Source: Chitinophaga flava (lineage in GTDB: Bacteria > Bacteroidota > Bacteroidia > Chitinophagales > Chitinophagaceae). Taken from it: a stretch of DNA of 64,000 bases. The position numbers were made by a program, and so were the translations under genes. Where the stretch lies: positions 1,178,001-1,242,000 of the forward strand of contig NZ_QFFJ01000002.1 of the NCBI RefSeq assembly GCF_003308995.1, read 5' to 3'. Position 1 is the stretch's first letter, and every line of letters begins with the position of its first letter. Under the pieces are notes generated by a model. That model saw nothing but the letters and a program-made list of their open reading frames with translations. It was not told the origin of the DNA and did no database searches. Of this stretch, positions 17,036 to 24,711 are shown piece by piece.

Positions 17036-18394
17036 ATGAAACACAAATGGATAATATGGGGACTGGCCGGCCTGCTGACAACGGCCACTTCCTGCCAGAA
17101 ATACCTGGACATAGTACCGAAAGGAAAAACGATCCTGACCAATGTAAGTGACTACGATCTTTTTCTGAACAGCCAGGACCTCACTTCCAGCGGCGCCCGT
17201 GAATTAAACCTGCTGGCCGATGATGTAGACCAGCCCGCTATACCGCAGCCTGCAGTGCTGCCAGCTGATCTGGTCTATCTATGGGCAGAGCAGTTTTCCA
17301 ATGATACCAAAGTGCCGCCGTTATTCTGGGGCAAACATTACGCAAATATCTATCGTTACAATGCTGTGCTCAAAGGTATCAGTAATGCCGGCAACGGCAC
17401 TGCCAGAGATAAAGAGCGGATACGTGCAGAAGCTTTGCTGGGCAGGGCTTTTGAATACCTGTATCTTGTCAACCTGTATGCAAAACCCTACAACGCGGCT
17501 ACTGCGGCCAAAGACCTGGCAGTACCGTTTATGGAGTCTATTGATATCTCCGATAATACACCTCCCCGCAGCACCGTAGCTGTTATCTATGAGCATATTA
17601 TTCAGGATATCAATGCCGCTATTCCAGGGCTGCCAGCCAGCAATGCGGGCAACCGTTTCCGCGGCGCGGTACCTGCCGCTTACAGTGTGCTGGCACGTGC
17701 CTACCTGTATATGGGCTTATATGAGGAAGCTGCTAAAAACGCAAGACTGGCGCTGGGCGACACTCCTCCTGTCATCCTGGATTATAATACCATCCCCAAT
17801 GCCAAAGCCATCCCGGGCATGGCTATCAGAACGTATGAGCTATACGCCCGTTACTCTACTTCAGCGGCCACCAAGGAATATCCTACCATTGAATTTCTGA
17901 AACTGTTTGATGTGAACGACCTGCGGTTGAAATTCTATTATGAAAACACAGGTGACTATACCTATCCCAAACGCGGTGTGGTGACGTATAACCCAAGTGG
18001 AGCAGTCCCCAACTTCGGCACTTCTGTAGAAGAGATGAAGCTGATACTGGCCGAAGCTGCAGTCCGCGGTGGCAGGCTGCAGGAGGCACTGGACCAGTTG
18101 AACGATATCCGTAAATGCCGTATTAAAAAAGATGCATATCAGCCGCTGGTATCTTCCGATGCTGCACAGGTGCTGGACCTGGTATGGAAGGAACGCCGGC
18201 TGGAACTGGCCTACAGAGGCTTCCGCTGGATAGATATGCGCCGCCTCGATGCAGCTAATAGTATGCAGACAGTGAACCGTTATGCTGATGCAGGCAAAGT
18301 AATTGTTACCTTGCCACCACATGCGGCCAGATATACTTTACAGATACCGCTCAGCGTTTTATCCTTTAATCCGGATATGCCGCGTAATGATTAA
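17036..18394 (+). CDS. SusD/RagB-type nutrient-binding outer membrane lipoprotein
   Basis: 452 residues. The lipoprotein signal MKHKWIIWGLAGLLTTATSC places the lipid on Cys20, and KYLDIVPKG follows, typical of SusD N-termini. TPR-rich helices span the middle (AEALLGRAFEYLYLVNLYAKPYN at about 130-150), and the C-terminal part has VWKERRLELAYRGFRWIDMRR, the usual SusD signature. It forms the lid over the SusC barrel and starts 18 bases after susC. It is shorter than many SusD proteins (about 500-600 residues). Confidence 0.92.
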   Translation: MKHKWIIWGLAGLLTTATSCQKYLDIVPKGKTILTNVSDYDLFLNSQDLTSSGARELNLLADDVDQPAIPQPAVLPADLVYLWAEQFSNDTKVPPLFWGKHYANIYRYNAVLKGISNAGNGTARDKERIRAEALLGRAFEYLYLVNLYAKPYNAATAAKDLAVPFMESIDISDNTPPRSTVAVIYEHIIQDINAAIPGLPASNAGNRFRGAVPAAYSVLARAYLYMGLYEEAAKNARLALGDTPPVILDYNTIPNAKAIPGMAIRTYELYARYSTSAATKEYPTIEFLKLFDVNDLRLKFYYENTGDYTYPKRGVVTYNPSGAVPNFGTSVEEMKLILAEAAVRGGRLQEALDQLNDIRKCRIKKDAYQPLVSSDAAQVLDLVWKERRLELAYRGFRWIDMRRLDAANSMQTVNRYADAGKVIVTLPPHAARYTLQIPLSVLSFNPDMPRND

Positions 18395-18414
18395 GCCATT
18401 CTAAAATCTGATCT

Positions 18415-19605
18415 ATGCAAGGAAAAACTATATTATACACCTGTCTGGCTTGTATAAGTCTGCAAACCGCACAGGCACAGTCTTTCACGCTGAAAGGCAC
18501 GCTGCCTAAAACTACCCTGGCCACTAACAGGTACGTATATCTTTCCTATCGTCAACACAACCAGACTATCACAGACAGCTGCCGCCTGGAAAAACATACC
18601 TACCATTTCCAGGGTAAAGTGGAGTATCCCGCAGAAGCCACGCTTTATCTGAAAGTGTCTGAGGACAACGCGCAGTATTATTTCAAGACGCACTTCATCA
18701 AACCATACCAGCATGTGTTTTTTCTGGATAAAGGGGCGTTGACGGCCGTTTCCGCCAATGAATTGATTGATACCAGAGTGAGTGGTTCCGCTGCAGAAGA
18801 TGATCATCTTGCGATGAAAAAAGAGCAGGATGATCTCTATCAGGAAGGAGAGAGAAATTTCGGTAAAGAAAGAAAGGCCGCTTTCGCCGGCAAGGACAGC
18901 GCTGCCATAGCAGCAGTGCTCCGCAAGTCTTATGCAGTGGACGATGCGCAGGAAGCTGCCAAACTACGTTTTATGCAGCAGCATCCGCAGACAGGTATTA
19001 TGCTGAAGCTGCTCAATGAATACACCCGTACAAAGATAGACCCCGTGGTGATAGGCCCTTTGTATGATGGTATGCAACCTGCGCTGAAAGCCTCTCCGGA
19101 AGGTATTGCCTATGGCGTGCGACTGGCCAAAGCCCGGGAAACCGCACCCGGTATGCCTGCGCCACAGGTAACATTGCCGGACAGAAACGGAAATGCCATC
19201 ACCCTGGCTTCGCTGAAAGGGAAAGTGGTGCTGCTCGATTTCTGGGGCAGCTGGTGTTATCCCTGCCGTATGAGCCATCCCCATTTGCGGGAAACATACG
19301 CCAGATACCACGATGCCGGCTTCGAAATATTAGGCGTTGCCAACGAAAGGGGCGATGAATCCGGCTGGAAGGAGAGCTGGACCAAAGCCCTTGATGAAGA
19401 TCATATGACCTGGCTGAATGTGCTCAACACAAGTTCCAGCGCCGAAAAAGAGAAAGGAATACTGAATGCATATGATGTAAAGGCTTTCCCCACCAAGATA
19501 CTGATCGATAGGGAAGGAAAGATTGTGGAGAAGCTGGTTGGCAACTCAGAAAAGAACCGGGCTGCGCTGGATGCGCTGCTGGAAAGACTTTTGGGGGCGC
19601 ATTAA
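18415..19605 (+). CDS. TlpA-like thiol-disulfide oxidoreductase with N-terminal DUF4369-like domain
   Basis: 396 residues. The signal peptide (to about residue 22, TAQAQ) is followed by a beta-rich DUF4369-like domain (about 24-120), a helical linker, and a thioredoxin/AhpC-TSA fold (about 240-390). The redox motif WCYPC lies at 280-284, and a cis-Pro region is seen in VKAFPTKILID. It should act in the periplasm as a disulfide reductase or resolvase. It is the last gene of the fecR-susC-susD operon, an arrangement frequent in Chitinophaga and Pedobacter, where the TlpA partner may protect or process imported material; the link is inferred. Confidence 0.9.
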   Translation: MQGKTILYTCLACISLQTAQAQSFTLKGTLPKTTLATNRYVYLSYRQHNQTITDSCRLEKHTYHFQGKVEYPAEATLYLKVSEDNAQYYFKTHFIKPYQHVFFLDKGALTAVSANELIDTRVSGSAAEDDHLAMKKEQDDLYQEGERNFGKERKAAFAGKDSAAIAAVLRKSYAVDDAQEAAKLRFMQQHPQTGIMLKLLNEYTRTKIDPVVIGPLYDGMQPALKASPEGIAYGVRLAKARETAPGMPAPQVTLPDRNGNAITLASLKGKVVLLDFWGSWCYPCRMSHPHLRETYARYHDAGFEILGVANERGDESGWKESWTKALDEDHMTWLNVLNTSSSAEKEKGILNAYDVKAFPTKILIDREGKIVEKLVGNSEKNRAALDALLERLLGAH

Positions 19606-19627
19606 TACAACGCCCTGCTGCTTTATG

Positions 19628-19668
19628 ACTGCCAGCTGTACTGCCAACAGCTGGCAGTTATTTTTTTA
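19628..19668 (+). terminator. Intrinsic terminator of the fecR-susCD-tlpA operon
   Basis: A perfect 11-bp stem ACTGCCAGCTG / CAGCTGGCAGT (19628-19638 and 19648-19658) with a 9-base loop, followed by TATTTTTTTA. It lies 22 bases after the tlpA stop codon. Confidence 0.9.
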
Positions 19669-19681
19669 TACTGTATTTATA

Positions 19682-19699
19682 AAAGATATTTTTGTCTTT
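19682..19699 (+). promoter_or_regulatory. Nos-regulon box 1 (Rrf2-type near-palindrome)
   Basis: AAAGATATTTTTGTCTTT, one of five related 18-mers in this cluster with consensus RARGATNNTTTTGTCYTT. It is followed after 4 bases by an exact -7 box TAACTTTG (19704-19711) and then the gene at 19736. There is no TTG at -33, so the box sits where the upstream promoter element would be. Confidence 0.6.
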
Positions 19700-19735
19700 A
19701 TTGTAACTTTGCTCCGGCAAAAACAACAAACATAT

Positions 19736-20995
19736 ATGACTCGTACAACAACAGGGAAAACAGAACGGACATGGATTACCCTATCACTGATCAACCTGGC
19801 GATTGTAGCGGTGCTGGGAGTATTGCTCCGCTCTACTGCTTTATTTTCCCTGCCGGGCATTCATTATAATAACCTGTTGTTTGGTCATTCGCATTTTGCC
19901 CTGGGTGGATGGATCACCTTATGTTTGTTTGCTTTAATGACTTACCGGCTGTTGCCGGAGAGCAGCAGTAGTAAGCCGGTATATAACTGGCTGCTGGGTG
20001 GTATATATTGTACTTCCCTGGGGATGTTGTTTAGTTTTCCGCTGCAGGGCTATGCTTTTTTCTCTATTCTGTTCTCTACTTTGTTTATTGTGTGTACGGG
20101 CATATTCAGTGTGGTTTTTATCAAAGACCTGCTGAAGGCCGGGCGGGAAAGGGCGGTGACCCTGTTGGCTGCCGCTTCGTTGATATCACTGGTATTATCG
20201 GCTGTGGGCCCATTTTCGCTGGCTTATATGATGGCTTCCCATCAGGTGAACACGGTGCTGTATCATGATGCCGTGTATACCTATCTGCATATGCAATACA
20301 ACGGCTTTTTCACGCTGGCGGTGTTTGCGCTTTTCTGTTATCATCTGGGTCCGGAAAGTGCGGAGAAAATCCGTTACCGGTTTGCGTTGGCTTTGTGTGC
20401 TGCGGTATTGCCTACAGCGTTTCTGTCTTATCTGTGGCATCAGCCGCCGGTGCTGGTACGGGTGATCGGTGCTGCGGGTTGTGGGCTGCTGTTGCTGACA
20501 CTGGCCCGGTTTGCGGAGATGGTCCGTACTGTAAAAGCGCAGATGAAGATGGTTAACCCGCTGATGCGTAATCTGGGTATACTGGCCCTTACAGCGTTTG
20601 TATTAAAGACGATAGCGCAACTGCTGATTATTTTTCCGGCGATAGGTGACCAGGTGTTTGTAAACAGGCCGTTGATCATCAGTTATCTGCATCTGGTGAT
20701 GCTGGGTTTTGTGACGCTGTACATTTTTGCTCAGTTGCTGTATACCGGTTTTTTTGCCCGGGTGAAAATGCTGGCAGGCGCCGGCATCTGTGTATTCACC
20801 CTTGCATTGGCGGGCAATGAAATTATCCTGTTGCTGCAGGGGATGCCCGGGTTGGTAGGCATCCCCGCTGAACGTTATCCCTGGCTGCTGTTGATAGCCG
20901 CCTGGGGTTTGCTGGCAGGCGCATTACTGATAGCAGTGGCTGCTGCTAAATATCTTTTTTCCGGAAAATCCTTACCGCTGTTATCAATGGAATAA
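19736..20995 (+). CDS. Polytopic membrane protein resembling heme-copper oxidase subunit I / NnrS
   Basis: 419 residues with about 12 hydrophobic helices and histidine-rich motifs at helix ends: NLLFGHSHFALGGW (about 45-58), YLHMQYNGFF (about 180-190), LSYLWHQPPV and IISYLHLVMLGF (about 320). Histidines spaced in membrane helices suggest heme or copper binding, as in cytochrome oxidase subunit I or NnrS, but no exact family is recognised. A 490-residue version starting at 19523 would overlap tlpA; the ATG at 19736 follows the box and -7 element directly and is chosen. It shares the regulatory box of the nos genes, and its end overlaps the convergent nosY by 50 bases. Confidence 0.75.
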   Translation: MTRTTTGKTERTWITLSLINLAIVAVLGVLLRSTALFSLPGIHYNNLLFGHSHFALGGWITLCLFALMTYRLLPESSSSKPVYNWLLGGIYCTSLGMLFSFPLQGYAFFSILFSTLFIVCTGIFSVVFIKDLLKAGRERAVTLLAAASLISLVLSAVGPFSLAYMMASHQVNTVLYHDAVYTYLHMQYNGFFTLAVFALFCYHLGPESAEKIRYRFALALCAAVLPTAFLSYLWHQPPVLVRVIGAAGCGLLLLTLARFAEMVRTVKAQMKMVNPLMRNLGILALTAFVLKTIAQLLIIFPAIGDQVFVNRPLIISYLHLVMLGFVTLYIFAQLLYTGFFARVKMLAGAGICVFTLALAGNEIILLLQGMPGLVGIPAERYPWLLLIAAWGLLAGALLIAVAAAKYLFSGKSLPLLSME

Positions 20996-21719
20996 TGATC
21001 CAGCATAACATACAGAGAGTAGTGTAGATACTGCCGGTAGCTGAACCCAGAAATTTTTTGAAGAGCGCACCGGAGTAACCCATCATGACCGCAGCATCGA
21101 GCTGCAACAGTACCAGTATTCTTGCCAGGTCAACAGGATTCAAAGATATCAATCCCAATAAAGGTTTGTCTATTGGATATTCACTGAAAGAGTAGATAAA
21201 GGCCAGTAACAGGCCATCAAATAATAGTGTAAAAAACAAGGCCGTAATAATGCCGGCGCCAATCCCTTTTGTTTTGTCTTTGAACAGCACAAAAATAAGC
21301 AGTGCCAACGCGGAGAACACCAGTGTGAGCAACATGCCGCTGATAACTAAAGCAATAGCCGCCAGGTTGTTGTACAGCACAAATACGGGAACGCCTACAC
21401 CGACAAAATAGGCGAGGCTCAGCGCTATGGCTACACCTGCGTAAACAGCCAGCAACATGGTTTTACGCCGGATTGGCTGTGCCAGCAGCAGCTCAGTGAA
21501 TTCTGCAGAATTAAAAAAATAAATGGTGGAGAAAAGATGGCTGATGATGGGCACAAACAGCAGTGTAATATTGAGCAGGCTTAACATGCCTTTGGAAGTA
21601 TTGTCACTCATGCCGGCCACGCTGATCGTCAGCACTCCCAGTACCAGGGTGTAAGCCAGCACGGTCCTGTTTTTCAATAGATCTATCAGGACGTATTTAA
21701 TAATTGTCTTCATGTACAT
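20946..21719 (-). CDS. nosY: NosY, ABC transporter permease for nitrous oxide reductase maturation
   Basis: 257 residues with six predicted membrane helices (first at about 18-35, last at about 230-248). It is the membrane partner of NosF and works with NosD to deliver the sulfur species, and probably copper, needed for the CuZ centre of NosZ in the periplasm. It overlaps nosF by 23 bases and is the last gene of the operon. Its final 50 bases lie inside the end of the convergent gene 19736-20995. Met3 at 21713 is an alternative start. Confidence 0.88.
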   Translation of the reverse strand: MYMKTIIKYVLIDLLKNRTVLAYTLVLGVLTISVAGMSDNTSKGMLSLLNITLLFVPIISHLFSTIYFFNSAEFTELLLAQPIRRKTMLLAVYAGVAIALSLAYFVGVGVPVFVLYNNLAAIALVISGMLLTLVFSALALLIFVLFKDKTKGIGAGIITALFFTLLFDGLLLAFIYSFSEYPIDKPLLGLISLNPVDLARILVLLQLDAAVMMGYSGALFKKFLGSATGSIYTTLCMLCWIIIPLITAVRIFRKKDI

Positions 21720-22419
21720 TGGTTTGCATCAGAGCCGCAATCACTTTATTCAGTTGATGGAAGCCTGTTGATTTTTTCAATTCTTCTACCGTTTTAAAGC
21801 AGACCAGTTTCCCGTCCTGCAGGTATACCACATGACTGGTAATATCATCGAGGTCACTGAGAACATGGGAGGTGATCATTACCAGTTTACCGTTGGCCCG
21901 TTCCCGTGATATCTTGTCTTTCAGGATCTCGCTGGATACCGGATCAAGACCGGCAGTGGGTTCATCCAGTATCAGGATGTCTGGTGAAAAGAGGAAAGCG
22001 AGGCAGGCGCTTACTTTCTGGCGTGTTCCACCAGAGAGGTTACGCATCAGTTTATGTTCAAAAGCGGGTACGTTAAAACGCTGAATCAGTTCCTCATCGA
22101 AATGCTGACAATCCTTTCTGACTGCACGGAGCATGGCAAACACCTGGCGCACAGACATATTTTCGGGATAGCGTCCTATCTGTGGCATATAGCCGATTTT
22201 GGACCGGTAATCCCAGTGGGTACGGATATCCTGCCCGTTGATATTGATGTCCCCCTTTTCAGGAATAACCAACCCAAGAATGGATTTGATTAATGTCGTT
22301 TTGCCGGAACCGTTAGGACCCAGCAATGAAACGGTTTGCCCTCGTTCCAGATGGAGACAGATATCATCCAGGGCTTTGAATTTTTTGAAAGACTTTGTCA
22401 GATGGGTGATGCGGATCAT
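21697..22419 (-). CDS. nosF: NosF, ABC transporter ATPase for NosZ maturation
   Basis: 240 residues. Walker A GPNGSGKTT at 34-42, Q-loop in GYMPQIGRYPENMS, ABC signature LSGGTRQK near 128, Walker B ILILDEPTAGLDP near 150 and switch His in MITSHVLSDLDD. It energises NosY/NosD during assembly of the tetranuclear copper-sulfide centre of nitrous oxide reductase. It overlaps nosD by 4 bases (ATGA) and nosY by 23, so the three are translationally coupled. Confidence 0.93.
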   Translation of the reverse strand: MIRITHLTKSFKKFKALDDICLHLERGQTVSLLGPNGSGKTTLIKSILGLVIPEKGDININGQDIRTHWDYRSKIGYMPQIGRYPENMSVRQVFAMLRAVRKDCQHFDEELIQRFNVPAFEHKLMRNLSGGTRQKVSACLAFLFSPDILILDEPTAGLDPVSSEILKDKISRERANGKLVMITSHVLSDLDDITSHVVYLQDGKLVCFKTVEELKKSTGFHQLNKVIAALMQTNVHEDNY

Positions 22420-23648
22420 AGTTCAATTTTTTTCATCATCGGAGAATCATCCTTTAGCTGGTCGGGTATCATGCTGGGCATTACTTTTTCTACCTGTTCC
22501 ATGATGCCGGTGAGGAAGCTGCGGTAGAGGATCATGGCGGCGGGTATTTTTTCAGAGATCACGGCGTATACGCTGACCGGATAATGTGGGACGTCCCCGA
22601 TATGATCGCGGTCCAGATCATAACCATCGTATTTATCCCAATAGTTGCGGTGAAACTCGTTCAGCATCAGGGTGCCGTTGGTAACTACATCAAAGGAGTT
22701 GCTGATAAAATTATTTTCCGTGAAGCGGCTGCCGCTGGAGCTGGCCATTACGCGCAGGGCCCAGCCGTTGTCCTGAAAGAGGTTATGCAGCACATCTACG
22801 CGGGTAGTGCCTTCCATGTGAATGGCAATCGTATTTTTGATGAAACGGTTGTGTTCTATTTTGCTGTCGGTGATCTCTTTTAATAAAAGACCATAGGAGG
22901 CATCTCCCCAGTTCTGCACAAAAGTATTATCGTACATGGTTACTCCTCTGGTATACATCACGGCTACGCCGGCACCATTTTCCCGGAAGGTATTTTTCGT
23001 ATAGCTGTTCTGGTGGGAAAACATAAAATGCAGGCCATAACGTTGATTGGTATACGAAATATTATTATCAATTTTTGAATCGGTCACAAATTCGAAGTAG
23101 ATACCATCGCGGTGGCCGGAAACGTTATTGCCGCTTATCTGCAGCCGGTCGCATTTCCAGGCATGTATGCCGTTGCCTCCGTTGATTTCATTTTTGATGC
23201 CGGTATGCACAATATTGTTAAGGATTGTGCAGTTGTGTGCATTCTGCAGATAAATACCGTAGGTGCAGTCCAGGATACGGTTGTTGCGCAACACTACATT
23301 TTTAGCGTTGCTGATGCGGATGCCGGCGATATCGGAAATAGAAGATCTGCCGGTGCGTTGCACCTGGATTCCCTGAATGACCACGCTGTCGGCGGTGATC
23401 AGAAGGCCGGGATACTTGCTGCTGGCGTCTATCACTGGCATACCGCTTCCGACAATGGTGATGGTGCGGGTGATGTTAATATCATGTTCCTGATAAATAC
23501 CTTTCTGTACCAGCAGGGTATCTCCGGGCAGAGCTTTGCCGATGGCGGTGCGCAGGGCATCCTTGCCGGGAGAAACCCTGATGGTGGTGGCATAATTTGT
23601 TAAACAGCTACCGGTCAGCCATAAAAGCAGCCATAAGTGTTTCATCAT
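22416..23648 (-). CDS. nosD: NosD, periplasmic beta-helix maturation factor of NosZ
   Basis: 410 residues. A signal peptide (MMKHLWLLLWLTGSCL, to about residue 20) leads to a right-handed parallel beta-helix built from many short Asn/Ile-rich repeats (for example GIRISNAKNVVLRNNRILDC and IDNNISYTNQRYGLHF), the NosD/carbohydrate-binding periplasmic type. The C-terminal 45 residues are helical (VYAVISEKIPAAMILYRSFL). It works with NosF/NosY in maturing CuZ. It starts 2 bases after nosL ends. Confidence 0.93.
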   Translation of the reverse strand: MMKHLWLLLWLTGSCLTNYATTIRVSPGKDALRTAIGKALPGDTLLVQKGIYQEHDINITRTITIVGSGMPVIDASSKYPGLLITADSVVIQGIQVQRTGRSSISDIAGIRISNAKNVVLRNNRILDCTYGIYLQNAHNCTILNNIVHTGIKNEINGGNGIHAWKCDRLQISGNNVSGHRDGIYFEFVTDSKIDNNISYTNQRYGLHFMFSHQNSYTKNTFRENGAGVAVMYTRGVTMYDNTFVQNWGDASYGLLLKEITDSKIEHNRFIKNTIAIHMEGTTRVDVLHNLFQDNGWALRVMASSSGSRFTENNFISNSFDVVTNGTLMLNEFHRNYWDKYDGYDLDRDHIGDVPHYPVSVYAVISEKIPAAMILYRSFLTGIMEQVEKVMPSMIPDQLKDDSPMMKKIEL

Positions 23649-23649
23649 A

Positions 23650-24087
23650 TCAGGGATTTATACGCGTGAGGTCTTCCCAGTGCAGTAGTTTTTGCTCCAG
23701 GTTATCTTTCAGAGGAACGGCGGCCTTTTCGGAGGCAAAGGCTGCATAGTTGCCGTTCATGGGTGTTTTGAAGGATGGATTGTGCAGGTAGATGGCCTTG
23801 CGTGCATCAATAAAAGGATGGGTAGCATCGCTGTGGTCGGCTATTAAAAGCCGGCTATCGGGAGAAACCTGATTGGCAGACATATATTGCAACATGCAGA
23901 TGGCATCATCAAACTTATAGGCTTTCCCTTTGGGTGTGATCAATTCCGCGGCATAACGTTTATCCATGATGGTCATCCTGCAATGAGCACAGGCATCATG
24001 GCCATAGTCTACTGGTTCAAAATCCGGGCTGCAGGCAAACTGCAACATAAAAAAGCCAAGCAGGAAAATCAAAGTATTGTGCTTCAT
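23650..24087 (-). CDS. nosL: NosL, copper-binding lipoprotein chaperone
   Basis: 145 residues. The signal ends in Cys19 (MLQFACSPD), giving an outer-leaflet lipoprotein. The copper-binding motif CAHCRM (Cys33, Cys36, Met38) takes the place of the more common CxxCGM. NosL delivers Cu(I) to apo-NosZ. The ATG at 24087 puts the signal at the N-terminus; a Met at 24108 would overlap the previous gene. It lies between the membrane protein gene at 24089 and nosD. Confidence 0.92.
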   Translation of the reverse strand: MKHNTLIFLLGFFMLQFACSPDFEPVDYGHDACAHCRMTIMDKRYAAELITPKGKAYKFDDAICMLQYMSANQVSPDSRLLIADHSDATHPFIDARKAIYLHNPSFKTPMNGNYAAFASEKAAVPLKDNLEQKLLHWEDLTRINP

Positions 24088-24088
24088 A

Positions 24089-24658
24089 TCATTTCTTTTT
24101 CCATTCATAAAATGTGATGACCGTCAGTACCACACCTGCGGCGCAATAAAACCATCCTGCCAGGTCGGGTTGTGAGAGCACTTCAAAGTTGAGCAGCTTT
24201 TTGTACCCCAGCAGCGGCGGCTGGTAAGACATGCCAGGCACCTTGATGGGCGCATTCGGGTCCAGGTTGTGGCCATAGTTGTATTCCCACAGATAGAAAT
24301 CAGTAAAGGAACAGAGGGCAATCACCAAAAAAGCGGCGGTCCATATGTAATACGCTCTTTTGCTTTTTAACAGGAATACGAGCACGCCACCTGCCATAAA
24401 CAAGACGATGGCAATGGGCATGAATACAAATTCACGGAAGTCATCGCGGTGGATGGTTTTCATTCCGATATAGTGATTCAGTCCGTTGATGATGGGCACA
24501 TCCCCTTTTACATCGTTGATCCATATCTGCATAGACAGTCCATCCGGGTACTGGGGAGCCCTCATGTCTATTCGCCACATGGGAGCGAGCCAGAGGGTGC
24601 TCAGGAAGAGGACTACTATAGGAATGCTGATAAGGCCTGCTTTAGTTAATCGTTTCAT
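24089..24658 (-). CDS. Four-helix membrane protein of the nos operon, function unknown
   Basis: 189 residues. Helices lie near 7-26, 85-105, 110-130 and 165-182. Between the first two is an external loop of about 55 residues (RIDMRAPQYPDGLSMQIWIN, then GLNHYIGMKTI) with His, Met and acidic residues that could bind copper. A second loop has NYGHNLDPNAPIKVPG. It sits between nosZ and nosL, where other Bacteroidota nos operons also appear to carry a small membrane protein, so a role in copper delivery or NosZ assembly is likely but unproven. The ATG at 24658 is preferred over one at 24697. Confidence 0.75.
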   Translation of the reverse strand: MKRLTKAGLISIPIVVLFLSTLWLAPMWRIDMRAPQYPDGLSMQIWINDVKGDVPIINGLNHYIGMKTIHRDDFREFVFMPIAIVLFMAGGVLVFLLKSKRAYYIWTAAFLVIALCSFTDFYLWEYNYGHNLDPNAPIKVPGMSYQPPLLGYKKLLNFEVLSQPDLAGWFYCAAGVVLTVITFYEWKKK

Positions 24659-24672
24659 AATCGACAGTTGAG

Positions 24673-24702
24673 AACCGGTGGCGCCGGGCAGCACCACCGG
24701 TT
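24673..24702 (-). other. Intercistronic hairpin after nosZ
   Basis: AACCGGTGG / CCACCGGTT (24673-24681 and 24694-24702) with a 12-base loop, in the 53-base gap between nosZ and the following gene. No T tract follows on the minus strand, so it more likely protects nosZ mRNA ends or lowers downstream expression than terminates. Confidence 0.5.
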
Positions 24703-24711
24703 ATATAGGAT

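Noticed and set aside
19523..19735. A longer version of the heme-copper-like protein starting at 19523
   Set aside because: It would overlap the end of tlpA, run through the operon terminator and regulatory box, and adds Trp- and Cys-rich sequence unlike the rest.
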